A stretch of DNA of 64,000 nucleotides, taken from the NCBI RefSeq assembly GCF_001879205.1, contig NZ_MLFK01000005.1, positions 558,001-622,000 on the forward strand, written 5' to 3'. Within the stretch, counting starts at the first letter, position 1. Each line of letters starts with the position of its first letter. The stretch comes from Flavobacterium johnsoniae. Its GTDB lineage: Bacteria; Bacteroidota; Bacteroidia; Flavobacteriales; Flavobacteriaceae. The notes beneath the pieces were generated by a model that was not told where the DNA came from, ran no database searches, and saw nothing but the letters and a program-made list of their open reading frames with translations. A program made the translations under genes and the position numbers. This document shows positions 18,271 to 26,032 of this stretch, one piece after another.

Positions 18271-18744
18271 TTATCTGTTCTTTATCTTCAAAAAAATTTC
18301 ATTTCTAAACCAATTTTCATCTTCTGGAGTTTCAAAAATTCGTTTTGGAAGGAATATAGTTTGACCTTTTGAAATGTATAAAAGATAAAGATCTTTTAGT
18401 TCAAAAACTTTTATGAAATTTTGCACTGGAATTGTACTCTTAGATATTTTTCCCATTCCAGAATTGATTCTATCTGAGAATATTTCATGTTGTCTTTCGT
18501 AGAAAATAACCTTATTGTCTTTTGAATTGGCAAAAAGCCAATATTTATAAATCTTAAGAAGAAGATACATAAACCCCACAACTATAATAAAAACGCTAAA
18601 AGAATCTTTCTTTCCAATAAAAAGAACGAAAGCAGAAAACACCCACATAAAAGCAAATAACCATCCTCGTCTTTTTAATTCAAGTCTAACAAGGAACATG
18701 AAATATTCTTTTTTTGTAAGTTGAAATTTTTTGGTTGTAATCAT
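18271..18744 (-). CDS. YcxB-like membrane protein
   Basis: A 157-residue protein with two close hydrophobic segments (about 28-43 and 49-72), then a cytosolic beta-rich part (VIFYERQHEIFSDRINSGMGKISKSTIPVQNFIKVFELKDLYLLYISKGQTIFLPKRIF). The final strand pattern, ending in an LPKRIF-type phrase, resembles the YcxB-like domain found in many uncharacterised membrane proteins. It is transcribed just after the XRE regulator gene (33-bp gap), so the two probably form a unit. The function is unknown. Confidence 0.65.
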   Translation of the reverse strand: MITTKKFQLTKKEYFMFLVRLELKRRGWLFAFMWVFSAFVLFIGKKDSFSVFIIVVGFMYLLLKIYKYWLFANSKDNKVIFYERQHEIFSDRINSGMGKISKSTIPVQNFIKVFELKDLYLLYISKGQTIFLPKRIFETPEDENWFRNEIFLKIKNR

Positions 18745-18777
18745 TGAAGATTGGTGAAATTTGCTTTACTCGGATTA

Positions 18778-19008
18778 TTATTTCAAAGGAAAATCAAGCA
18801 ACTCTTTAAGGTCAATATCTAAAGCATTTGATATTCTTATTAAAGTTTTTATGCCAGTATTTATTTCAGCTCTCTCAATTCTCCCAATTTGATTTCTTGT
18901 AATTTCGCAATCATCAGCTAAAGCTTGTTGTGATAAGCCTTTCTTTTCACGTAGCTGCCTTATGTGAATGCCAAGATTTGAGATAAAAGTTTCTTCTGAA
19001 ATATTCAT
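18778..19008 (-). CDS. small XRE-family (Cro/CI-type) DNA-binding regulator
   Basis: A 76-residue protein that is essentially one helix-turn-helix domain: GIHIRQLREKKGLSQQALADDCEITRNQIGRIERAEINTGIKTLIRISNALDIDLKEL. This is the classic HTH_3 pattern. It is divergent from a 77-residue unknown gene, and a perfect palindrome lies in the gap, the expected place for an autoregulatory operator. Probably co-transcribed with the YcxB-like gene downstream. Confidence 0.9.
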   Translation of the reverse strand: MNISEETFISNLGIHIRQLREKKGLSQQALADDCEITRNQIGRIERAEINTGIKTLIRISNALDIDLKELLDFPLK

Positions 19009-19039
19009 ATTTCAAAAGTCATAACAATTATTTTTTGTT

Positions 19040-19059
19040 TTGACACATATTTGTGTCAA
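19040..19059. promoter_or_regulatory. candidate operator palindrome for the XRE regulator
   Basis: TTGACACA, spacer TATT, TGTGTCAA: a perfect 8-4-8 palindrome located 31 bp before the XRE start and 31 bp before the divergent start at 19091. TATATTTG at 19067-19074 is a -7 box for the rightward gene, so a bound regulator would cover its promoter. Confidence 0.65.
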
Positions 19060-19090
19060 TTATCATTATATTTGATCAAAAAATAAGATA

Positions 19091-19324
19091 ATGACTACAG
19101 GGATCCTTTCGAATGAAATTGAAAATAGATTAAAAGTTTTTTTTGTTGATGTTATCGATCCAAAAGATATGGCGAAAACAATACGAGAGGTAAATTATAT
19201 TCTTTCGTTATGCTCCATGCGAGGATGTGAAACAGTAGAATCTGAATTATCGAAAGTCGAAGATAATTTTTATTGGCTCAATAGATTGGCAGAAGTTCTG
19301 GATCCTTATTTGGATATTGTTTAA
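19091..19324 (+). CDS. small protein of unknown function
   Basis: A 77-residue protein preceded by a TAnnTTTG -7 box and divergent from the XRE regulator gene. It is predicted helical and acidic, without membrane segments or signal; two Cys occur in YILSLCSMRGCETVES. I do not recognise the family. Its position opposite a small XRE gene with an operator between them suggests co-regulation, and a toxin-antitoxin-like or stress role is possible but unsupported by any motif. The 174 bp that follow contain no gene that I can see. Confidence 0.5.
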   Translation: MTTGILSNEIENRLKVFFVDVIDPKDMAKTIREVNYILSLCSMRGCETVESELSKVEDNFYWLNRLAEVLDPYLDIV

Positions 19325-19498
19325 GTAGAAGAATCATTTCATTTTGACGAAAGGAGAAAACGAAAACAGCAAACCGACAAAAATTCCAGAGTGATTTCCG
19401 CGATTTTTTCATAGTTTGACAACCTGTTGGTGATGTTGGGAATCTTCTTTTGTCAAGGTGACAATGAAGTAGATGGAAGTAGAAAAAGTTAAATGTAT

Positions 19499-20062
19499 TT
19501 ATGCTAAAACTTCGTCTTTTTTTATTTTTCGAATAATTTCTTTAGATATATCACTAATGTTTTCGCTGATTCGGAAAGTATATTTTTTTCCATCTAATCT
19601 GCATTTATGACAATCTGCTAATTGATAATTATAGTCATCTAAGTCCATTGTAGTATCGCAAACCGGACAGTTTGGTTTTAAATCAGTAATTTCAAATGAT
19701 TGCCTATGAGATAACCATTTATAATCCCAGCTCCATTTTGATTTCTTTATTCCAAAAATATCACTTTTATAATTTTTATAATGATTATATGGAGTATCAT
19801 TTTTGTTTGTTTTTGGCGAAGTATATTTAATTTTTAATCTTGATTTTTCAAAACGAGTAATGATGATTAGAAAAAACACGATTAAAATTGCAAAATATAA
19901 GGGAATTTGCATATTAAAAATTTCCTTTAACCATTTGAAATTTAAAAAATTAGATTTTAAATTTTCGGGTAATTCGATATATAGTTTCAGAATAAAAAAG
20001 ACACTTGCTGTTATAAACCCAGCTAGCCATTTGTCAATAATCCATGAATATATTTTTTTCAT
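19499..20062 (-). CDS. two-span membrane protein with a zinc-ribbon-like domain
   Basis: A 187-residue protein. Two hydrophobic segments (about 12-28 and 52-69) are followed by a basic linker and a cytosolic Cys-rich module: CPVC at about 137-140 and CHKC about 20 residues later, a plausible four-Cys zinc ribbon. The family is not recognised. It lies 46 bp downstream of another membrane protein gene of unknown function in the same direction, so the two may act together. The A+T content is higher than in nearby housekeeping genes, which would fit an accessory origin. Confidence 0.55.
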   Translation of the reverse strand: MKKIYSWIIDKWLAGFITASVFFILKLYIELPENLKSNFLNFKWLKEIFNMQIPLYFAILIVFFLIIITRFEKSRLKIKYTSPKTNKNDTPYNHYKNYKSDIFGIKKSKWSWDYKWLSHRQSFEITDLKPNCPVCDTTMDLDDYNYQLADCHKCRLDGKKYTFRISENISDISKEIIRKIKKDEVLA

Positions 20063-20108
20063 TTAATGCTCTTTTAAATTATTTATTTTAAGATGTTTGC
20101 AAATCATT

Positions 20109-20858
20109 TTAGCTATTTACCAAACGATAGAACTTTTTACCAGTTTCGGTTACCACATAGTGACCATTTTGTTTTGGGCTAATTATATCATAAGATTCTA
20201 ACAATGTTAAAAACTTGCTATCAGTTTCGTCTACAGGAGAAAGACTTCTTTGAATAAAGAAAAGGATGTTTTCATATTCTTTAAGTTCTTTGGGATTGTT
20301 TTTTACTCTATCTGCAAAAATTAATAATTCATCTTGAGAATTATTGTTTTCACTTTCGCTATTAATAAAATTATTTAGAATTGTAGTGGGTTCTTTTTTT
20401 CGATATTCTTCTATTTCTAAATTTAGCTGTTTTATTTCTAGGTTTTTATCATCTACTAGCTTTGCAAATCTTTCTTCTTGTTTAGATATTTGTTCTCGTA
20501 ATTCTATTGATTGTTCTATAGTTAATAGTTGTTTTCTATCTACAATTTTTTTTTGATCAACTCTCCATTTATTAAACTTTAATGAAAGCCAATATGCGCC
20601 ATTTGTCATAAATGGAACTAGAGTTATAATAATGATTGATGAAAGTAAAGGAAAAATGAACACGTTTCCAGTAGATGAAAAATTATTGATTATGTAATCA
20701 ATTTTATTGGAATCGATTTTATCTTGAGAAACGAAAAAAGTAAGGTATAAAATTTTCCAGTTCCATAAACACCACGAAATTATAAAAGAACCATAGAATG
20801 GACTAGTAGTTCTTTCATATATAATTTGATCAAATGATTTTTTTAGGTCGTCTATCAT
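20109..20858 (-). CDS. membrane protein with coiled coil and winged-helix-like tail
   Basis: A 249-residue protein of unrecognised family. The N-terminus reads IIYERTTSPFYGSFIISWCLWNWK and is followed by hydrophobic segments (about 19-40 and 68-90). A strongly charged coiled coil (about 105-150) leads to a C-terminal region (about 170-249) ending LLESYDIISPKQNGHYVVTETGKKFYRLV, which looks like the wing of a winged-helix domain. A membrane-tethered helical sensor or a DNA/protein-binding anchor is conceivable. It sits between tRNA-Leu and a zinc-ribbon membrane protein gene. Confidence 0.55.
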   Translation of the reverse strand: MIDDLKKSFDQIIYERTTSPFYGSFIISWCLWNWKILYLTFFVSQDKIDSNKIDYIINNFSSTGNVFIFPLLSSIIIITLVPFMTNGAYWLSLKFNKWRVDQKKIVDRKQLLTIEQSIELREQISKQEERFAKLVDDKNLEIKQLNLEIEEYRKKEPTTILNNFINSESENNNSQDELLIFADRVKNNPKELKEYENILFFIQRSLSPVDETDSKFLTLLESYDIISPKQNGHYVVTETGKKFYRLVNS

Positions 20859-20970
20859 TCTTAATTTGAATTGTTAAAATTCAAAAATAAAAATAGAAAA
20901 CGATAAAATGAAATTGTAGTAAATTCTTTATCAACAACTTTAACAACAAAAAACAAAAGGAAGTAAAAAC

Positions 20971-21005
20971 AAAAAAGCTTCTGAAAATCTTCAGAAGCTT
21001 TTTTT
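20971..21005 (-). terminator. terminator after tRNA-Leu
   Basis: AAGCTTCTGA and TCAGAAGCTT form a 10-bp stem with A/T tracts on both sides, so it can work in either direction. It begins a few bases beyond the tRNA-Leu 3' end. Confidence 0.85.
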
Positions 21006-21008
21006 AAG

Positions 21009-21090
21009 TGCGGATAATAGGACTCGAACCTACACGCCTTGCGGCACCAGATCCTAAGTCTGGCATGTCTACCAATTTCACCATATCCGC
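21009..21090 (-). tRNA. tRNA-Leu (TAG)
   Basis: An 82-nt tRNA with acceptor stem GCGGATA/TATCCGC, discriminator A, anticodon stem CCAGA/TCTGG with loop CTTAGGA (anticodon TAG), the long variable arm typical of leucine tRNAs (TGCCGCAAGGCG) and T-arm GTAGGTTCGAGTCCTAT. The CCA end is not encoded. An open frame reading through it on the same strand is incidental. Confidence 0.97.
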
Positions 21091-21103
21091 TCAATTGTGG
21101 GTG

Positions 21104-21132
21104 CAAAGATAAGCATACTTTCGAATATTCAA
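21104..21132 (-). promoter_or_regulatory. promoter of tRNA-Leu
   Basis: On the minus strand, TATCTTTG (21111-21104) is preceded by TTG at 21132-21130, an 18-bp spacing, matching the Bacteroidota promoter pattern seen at tRNA-Asp. Confidence 0.7.
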
Positions 21133-21199
21133 AGAAAAATTTCAAAAAAATTATTAATTCTCTTTTTTGTACTTTTGGTTTTCTATAAAAATAATTTAA

Positions 21200-22588
21200 A
21201 TGGAAAATATTAAGTCCTACGTTCAACAACATAAAGATCGGTTTATCAATGAATTGATCGAATTATTAAAGATTCCGTCGGTTAGTGCCGACACTGCATA
21301 TTCTCAAGATGTTATTGATACAGCAGAGGCTGTAAAAGAAAGTTTATCTAAAGCAGGCTGCGATTTTGTCGAAACTTGCGATACTCCGGGTTATCCAATT
21401 ATTTATGGAGAAAAAATAATCGACCCAAATCTTCCAACGGTTTTGGTTTACGGGCACTATGATGTGCAGCCACCAGATCCTTTAGAATTATGGACTTCAC
21501 CGCCATTTGAACCGGTTATAAAAACTACAGATATTCACCCAGATGGTGCAATCTTCGCGCGTGGAGCATGTGATGACAAAGGTCAGATGTACATGCATGT
21601 AAAAGCACTTGAATATATGGTGCAAACTAATAACCTGCCTTGTAACGTAAAATTCATGATCGAAGGAGAAGAAGAAGTAGGTTCAGCAAGTTTGGCCTGG
21701 TTCGTAGAACGCAATCAGGAAAAACTGAAAAATGACGTGATCCTGATTTCAGATACTGGAATGATTTCTAATCAACAGCCTTCGATTACGACAGGTTTAA
21801 GAGGTTTGAGTTATGTTGAGGTTGAAGTTACAGGACCAAACCGCGATTTGCATTCTGGTTTATACGGTGGTGCAGTAGCAAACCCAATTAATATTTTGGC
21901 AAAAATGATTGCTTCTCTTCACGACGAAAACAATCATATTACCATTCCGGGATTCTACGATAAAGTTCAGGAATTATCTGCAGAAGAAAGAGCCGAAATG
22001 GCAAAAGCGCCTTTTAGTTTAGAAAAATATAAAAATGCTTTGAACATCGCTGATGTTTATGGTGAAAAAGGATATGTAACCAACGAACGCAACTCAATTC
22101 GTCCGACGTTAGACGTAAACGGAATTTGGGGCGGTTATACTGGCGAAGGTGCCAAAACGGTTATTGCGAGTAAAGCTTTTGCCAAAATCTCAATGCGTTT
22201 GGTTCCAAATCAGGAATGGGAAGAAATTACAGAATTGTTTACAAAACACTTTACAAGCATTGCTCCGGCTGGAGTTACGGTAAAAGTTACGCCGCATCAC
22301 GGTGGTCAAGGTTATGTTACGCCAATTGACAGTATCGGATATCAGGCGGCAAATAAAGCGTATACAGAAACATTTGGAGTTCCTGCGATTCCGGTTCGTT
22401 CTGGAGGAAGTATTCCAATTGTGGCTTTGTTTGAAAAAGAATTAAAAAGCAAAACAATTTTAATGGGCTTTGGTTTAGATTCTGATGCTATTCACTCGCC
22501 AAACGAGCATTTCGGGATTTTTAATTATCTGAAAGGAATTGAAACTATTCCGTTGTTTTACAAGTATTTTGTGGAATTGAGTAAATAA
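21200..22588 (+). CDS. M20-family dipeptidase
   Basis: A 462-residue cytoplasmic metallopeptidase. It has the M20 metal site GHYDVQPPDP (His and catalytic Asp), bridging Asp in GACDDKGQ, the Glu pair in IEGEEEVGS, a later Asp in LISDTGM and the C-terminal His in DSDAIHSPNEHFG. A dimerisation domain with GPNRDLHSGLYGG interrupts the catalytic domain, as in the carnosinase/CNDP-like branch. It hydrolyses dipeptides to amino acids. A TACTTTTG -7 box lies at 21170-21177, just before the ATG, and a strong terminator follows. It is monocistronic and divergent from tRNA-Leu. Confidence 0.95.
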   Translation: MENIKSYVQQHKDRFINELIELLKIPSVSADTAYSQDVIDTAEAVKESLSKAGCDFVETCDTPGYPIIYGEKIIDPNLPTVLVYGHYDVQPPDPLELWTSPPFEPVIKTTDIHPDGAIFARGACDDKGQMYMHVKALEYMVQTNNLPCNVKFMIEGEEEVGSASLAWFVERNQEKLKNDVILISDTGMISNQQPSITTGLRGLSYVEVEVTGPNRDLHSGLYGGAVANPINILAKMIASLHDENNHITIPGFYDKVQELSAEERAEMAKAPFSLEKYKNALNIADVYGEKGYVTNERNSIRPTLDVNGIWGGYTGEGAKTVIASKAFAKISMRLVPNQEWEEITELFTKHFTSIAPAGVTVKVTPHHGGQGYVTPIDSIGYQAANKAYTETFGVPAIPVRSGGSIPIVALFEKELKSKTILMGFGLDSDAIHSPNEHFGIFNYLKGIETIPLFYKYFVELSK

Positions 22589-22623
22589 AGTTTTGCCACG
22601 AAGGCATTAAGTTTCTTTTAAAT

Positions 22624-22657
22624 AAAAAAATCCGTTCAGAAATGAACGGATTTTTTT
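22624..22657 (+). terminator. terminator of the M20 dipeptidase gene
   Basis: AAAAAAATCCGTTCA, loop GAAA, TGAACGGATTTTTTT: a perfect 15-bp stem and T run starting 36 bp after the stop. Confidence 0.93.
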
Positions 22658-22749
22658 ATTTGTACTCTTTTTTATTGTGGTTTAAGGAGAGAAGACCTTT
22701 GCCCCTTTGTCTCTCTGACCCTGTGTGCCTAAAAAAAGAAACTTTTTTC

Positions 22750-22802
22750 TTGCATATTTAAAATTTAATTCTACATTTGTAGAAACGAATCTATAATTGT
22801 AG
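22750..22802 (+). promoter_or_regulatory. BlaI-type operator pair overlapping the operon promoter
   Basis: Two dyads, CTACATTTGTAG (22771-22782, perfect at both ends) and CTATAATTGTAG (22791-22802), are centred 20 bp apart, two helical turns. The first contains TACATTTG, a perfect TAnnTTTG -7 box, with TTG 19 bp upstream at 22750-22752. Known BlaI/MecI operators are TACA/TGTA dyads. The BlaI-like regulator is encoded by the third gene of this operon, so direct autorepression is expected. Confidence 0.8.
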
Positions 22803-22807
22803 AGCAA

Positions 22808-23236
22808 ATGAATTTGAAGAAGCTTTTTTTAGTATTGTTTTGCGGGTTAGTGCTTTTGAGTTGTAAAAGCAAACCGATTAATCAGAAGATTGACAGGAAA
22901 AAAGAAGGCGTTTGGATTGATGATTATACGCAAGATGGTACAAATTACAAATCGTACGAATATTATAAGAATGATCTTCCTGTAAAAAAATGGAAAATGT
23001 ACATTAATGGAAAAATCTACAAAACAGAGAAATACAAAAACGGAATCTGTATTGCAAAAACCTATTATGAAAATGGGAAATTAGAATCGAAAGGAAAAAC
23101 AAAATTAGAATCGAATTCGGTTGAAACGCATTGGTTTTATTTTGGAGAATGGAAGTTTTATTCGGACAAAGGAAAATTAAAAAGCATTAAAAATTACGAC
23201 AAAGGAGAATTAATATCAGAACAAAATACTAACTAA
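22808..23236 (+). CDS. lipoprotein with MORN-like repeats
   Basis: A 142-residue protein with a lipoprotein signal (Cys at about residue 19 in LLSCKSK). Repeats of the YwqK/MORN type follow: YYKNDLPVKKWKMYINGKIYKTEKYKNG, YYENGKLESKG and WKFYSDKGKLKSIKNYDKGEL. Such repeats occur in antitoxin-like and envelope proteins of Bacteroidota, but their role is unclear. It is the first gene of a tightly packed four-gene operon with a DUF6624-like protein, a BlaI-type repressor and an M56 membrane peptidase, and begins 6 bp after the operator. A substrate or reporter of the M56 sensor is one possible role (inference). Confidence 0.75.
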   Translation: MNLKKLFLVLFCGLVLLSCKSKPINQKIDRKKEGVWIDDYTQDGTNYKSYEYYKNDLPVKKWKMYINGKIYKTEKYKNGICIAKTYYENGKLESKGKTKLESNSVETHWFYFGEWKFYSDKGKLKSIKNYDKGELISEQNTN

Positions 23237-23254
23237 ACCGAAAACTTTTAACCT

Positions 23255-24217
23255 ATGAAAAAACTAATTGCTTTCTTTTTTATTACAATGAATATTGGTT
23301 TAATGCAAGCTCAAACTTACAAAGAGTGGGTTCGCAAAGCCGATTCTTTTTATGTGGCAAAAAACTACAAAACGTCGGTTTCATATTATGATAAAGCTTT
23401 TAAAATAGAACAAAAAAACAATCGTGATTTATACAATGCAGGCTGTTCTGCTTCTATGGCGAAAGAAAATAAAAAAGCCTTTAAGTGGCTGAATCTTTCT
23501 ATAGATAACGGATATGAGAATATTGCCCATATTAAAATCGACAATGATTTAAAACCCTTGCACTCAGAAAAAAATTGGAATAAAACAATTGAAAAACTGC
23601 AAAAGAAATTAGATATCATTGGAGCAAATTATGATAAGGTGCTGGAAAAGCAACTTGCAGAGATTTATACCGATGATCAGCAAATTCGCGGAGAATTTAT
23701 GAACGTTTACAGAGCTTCTAACCCTGATAAAAAGAAAATGGACAGTATTGGTAAAATTATGGAGAGAAAAGACAGCATTAATCTTATTAAGGTTATGAAA
23801 ATACTGGACGAAAGGGGCTGGCTAGGAAAAAATGTAGTGGGAACACAGGGAAATCAGACGTTGTTTCTGGTTATTCAGCATTCTGATTTAGAATACCAGC
23901 AAAAGTATCTGCCCATGATGAGAGAGGCGGTTAAAAATGGCAATGCAAGTCCAGGGAATCTCGCATATTTAGAAGACAGAGTAGCTTTGAGAGAAGGAAA
24001 AAAACAAATTTATGGCAGTCAGAGTTCAAAGAATAAAAAGACTAATAAAATTTGTATAGCGCCAATGATAGATCCGGATAATGTAGATAAAAGACGCGCA
24101 GAGGCAGGACTTGGCACAATGGCCGAATATGCAGTAAAAATGAATATTGAATGGAATTTAGAGGAATATAAAAAAGAATTGGCAGAAACAGAAAAACTTG
24201 AAAATAGTAAACCATGA
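23255..24217 (+). CDS. exported TPR and DUF6624-like protein
   Basis: A 320-residue protein with a signal peptide (to about 20, GLMQAQ). An N-terminal TPR-like helical pair (YVAKNYKTSVSYYDKAFKIEQKNNRDLYNAGCSAS) leads into a C-terminal region containing LDERGWLGKNVVGTQGNQTLFLVIQHSDLEYQQKYLPMM, which resembles DUF6624. No catalytic function is assigned to that family. It starts 19 bp after the MORN-repeat lipoprotein gene and its TGA overlaps the ATG of the BlaI-type gene, so it belongs to the operon and probably acts in the periplasm. Confidence 0.75.
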   Translation: MKKLIAFFFITMNIGLMQAQTYKEWVRKADSFYVAKNYKTSVSYYDKAFKIEQKNNRDLYNAGCSASMAKENKKAFKWLNLSIDNGYENIAHIKIDNDLKPLHSEKNWNKTIEKLQKKLDIIGANYDKVLEKQLAEIYTDDQQIRGEFMNVYRASNPDKKKMDSIGKIMERKDSINLIKVMKILDERGWLGKNVVGTQGNQTLFLVIQHSDLEYQQKYLPMMREAVKNGNASPGNLAYLEDRVALREGKKQIYGSQSSKNKKTNKICIAPMIDPDNVDKRRAEAGLGTMAEYAVKMNIEWNLEEYKKELAETEKLENSKP

Positions 24218-24588
24218 TACAACTATCAAACTCAGAAGAGCAATTAATGGAACATTTATGGAAGCTTGAAAAAGCTTTTATGAAAGATTTGCTCGAAGCG
24301 TATCCGGAGCCAAAACCGGCAACCACAACCGTGGCGACGCTTTTAAAACGAATGATCGACAAGAAATTTGTGGCCTACAACGAATTTGGGAATTCACGTG
24401 AATATTATCCGCTGGTAAAGAAAACAGACTATTTTGCGAAACATGTAAAAGGGCTGATTAGTAATTTCTTTAATAACTCTGCTTCTCAATTTGCTTCGTT
24501 TTTTACAACCGAGACTAATTTGTCGACTTCGGAACTAGAAGATCTTAAAAAAATAATCGATTCAGAAATTCAAAAAAAGAAAAAATGA
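24214..24588 (+). CDS. BlaI/MecI/CopY-family repressor
   Basis: A 124-residue winged-helix repressor: SNSEEQLMEHLWKLEKAFMKDLLEAYPEPKPATTTVATLLKRMIDKKFVAYNEFGNSREYYPLVKK covers the DNA-binding domain, and the rest is the helical dimerisation part with the usual cleavage-sensitive region. In BlaI/BlaR systems a membrane peptidase inactivates this repressor on a signal. The genes overlap by 4 bp on both sides. The TACA/TGTA dyads upstream of the first gene are its likely targets. Confidence 0.95.
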   Translation: MIQLSNSEEQLMEHLWKLEKAFMKDLLEAYPEPKPATTTVATLLKRMIDKKFVAYNEFGNSREYYPLVKKTDYFAKHVKGLISNFFNNSASQFASFFTTETNLSTSELEDLKKIIDSEIQKKKK

Positions 24589-25808
24589 TAACCTATCTTT
24601 TAAAATCGGGACTGCTGCTTATGATTTTTTATGCAGTGTATAAACTTTGGTTAGAAAACGAAAAAATGTTTCGTTTTAATCGCGCTTATTTATTAGGAAG
24701 TTTGGTTTTTAGTTTGATAATTCCGTTACAGTTGTTCTCAATTGGAGCACTTTTTTCAACTCAAATAAAGACTATTCAATTAGACGAAATTATGATTGTG
24801 AGCAATAAAGAGGTTTTAAACAAGCTCAATTTCAATGAAATTTTAATGTATGTTTTAAGTATTGCGTATGTTGTTATTGCAATGATTTTAATTGTTCGTT
24901 TTTTAGTAAATGTATTTTCGTTTTATCGTAAAATGAAAAAAAGTAAAATACAGCTTGTAAACGGTCAAAAAGTTGTTTTAACAAAAGAGAGCGTTTTGCC
25001 GCATTCTTTTTGGAATACCATTTTTATCAATCAGGAAGATTTTGAGAACAGTAAAATCCCATCAGAATTAATAGCGCATGAAAAAGCACATTTACAGCAA
25101 AAACACACCTTAGATATTTTGTTTATAGAAATTTTGAAAATTTTGTTTTGGTTTAATCCATTATTTGTTTTCTATGAAAAAGCTATTAAACTTAACCACG
25201 AATTTTTAGCCGATGAAGCTGTAAATAAGCAATTTGGAGAGGTTAAAAGTTATCAAAATCTGTTGCTTGATTTTGCATCGCACAAATCAACAATTGCCCT
25301 TGCCAGTAATATCAACTATTTAATAACTAAAAAACGTTTGCTTATGATGACCAAAAAAGAATCTCCAGTTAAAATTGGATTGAAAGTTTGTACAGTTTGT
25401 GCTGTTTATATTTTATTGTTATTTGTTTTTAGTAACGATAGCATTGCGCAATCGAGTGGTAATTTTAAGAATCAAGAAGATTATAAAATTACTCTGGATA
25501 CAACGAGTGTAAAAGAACCGCAATTTCCCGGCGGAATAAATCAGTTTTATATGTTCGTGGGTAAAAACTTTAAAATACCTGCCGAATTATCTAAGAAGCA
25601 GCTTGATGGTAAATTAACAATGGAATTTATGGTTGAAAAAGACGGAAGTTTATCTGAAATTAAAGCGGTAAAAGATCTGGGATATGGTTTAGCTGATGAA
25701 GCAATCAGGGTTTTAAAACTTTCTCCAAAATGGATTCCTGCTTCTGAAAACGGCCAACCTGTTCGCGTAAGTTATACGCTGCCTATTACTATTATGGCGA
25801 ATAAATAG
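24585..25808 (+). CDS. BlaR1-like M56 metallopeptidase with C-terminal TonB domain
   Basis: A 407-residue membrane protein. It has four hydrophobic segments (about 5-20, 35-58, 88-113 and 284-300), a zinc motif HEKAH at 165-169 in the loop after the third, and the further ligand region LNHEFLADEAV about 35 residues on. Beyond the last span lies a periplasmic TonB C-terminal-like domain (about 315-405: EPQFPGGINQFYMFVGKNFKIPAE and LKLSPKWIPASENGQPVRVSYTLPITI) instead of the penicillin-binding sensor of BlaR1. It probably senses an envelope signal and inactivates the BlaI-type repressor encoded just upstream; the antibiotic connection is not implied. Confidence 0.92.
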   Translation: MITYLLKSGLLLMIFYAVYKLWLENEKMFRFNRAYLLGSLVFSLIIPLQLFSIGALFSTQIKTIQLDEIMIVSNKEVLNKLNFNEILMYVLSIAYVVIAMILIVRFLVNVFSFYRKMKKSKIQLVNGQKVVLTKESVLPHSFWNTIFINQEDFENSKIPSELIAHEKAHLQQKHTLDILFIEILKILFWFNPLFVFYEKAIKLNHEFLADEAVNKQFGEVKSYQNLLLDFASHKSTIALASNINYLITKKRLLMMTKKESPVKIGLKVCTVCAVYILLLFVFSNDSIAQSSGNFKNQEDYKITLDTTSVKEPQFPGGINQFYMFVGKNFKIPAELSKKQLDGKLTMEFMVEKDGSLSEIKAVKDLGYGLADEAIRVLKLSPKWIPASENGQPVRVSYTLPITIMANK

Positions 25809-25951
25809 GTTTTTTTGAGGTTCAGAGGTACAAAGGTTCAGAGGTACAAAGGGGCAAAGTTTTTTGCTTGCTATTGGCTTTCGCCGAATGTTCTTGTTAA
25901 AGAAGAAAAACCTATGTCCCTATCAACCTTTGCCTCTTTGTACCTTTGATT
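25809..25951. repeat. AGAGGTACAAAGG inverted repeat
   Basis: Two direct copies of GGTTCAGAGGTACAAAG plus GGGGCAAAG (25819-25860) are mirrored by CAACCTTTGCCTCTTTG and TACCTTTGA (25924-25949). The middle includes CCTATGTCCCTAT, a piece of the ACACATAG family. A related half-copy (CTTTGCCCCTTTGTCTCTC) lies at about 22697. Confidence 0.7.
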
Positions 25952-25986
25952 AAAAAAAAATCCGCTTTCAGAAGACTGGAAGCGGA
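25952..25986 (-). terminator. terminator of the saccharopine dehydrogenase-like gene
   Basis: TCCGCTTTCAG, loop AAGA, CTGGAAGCGGA with a nine-base A tract on the left: read on the minus strand this is a hairpin followed by nine T. Confidence 0.85.
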
Positions 25987-26032
25987 AAAATAAACTAAAA
26001 AAAAATTCTAAAAAATCAAAGTTGAATCCGAG

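Noticed and set aside
21009..21090. tRNA-Leu as a used integration (att) site
   Set aside because: No duplicated tRNA 3' end and no integrase were found within the neighbouring accessory genes.
20861..21232. 123-codon minus-strand open frame
   Set aside because: It reads through tRNA-Leu and its terminator on the same strand; coding here is not credible.
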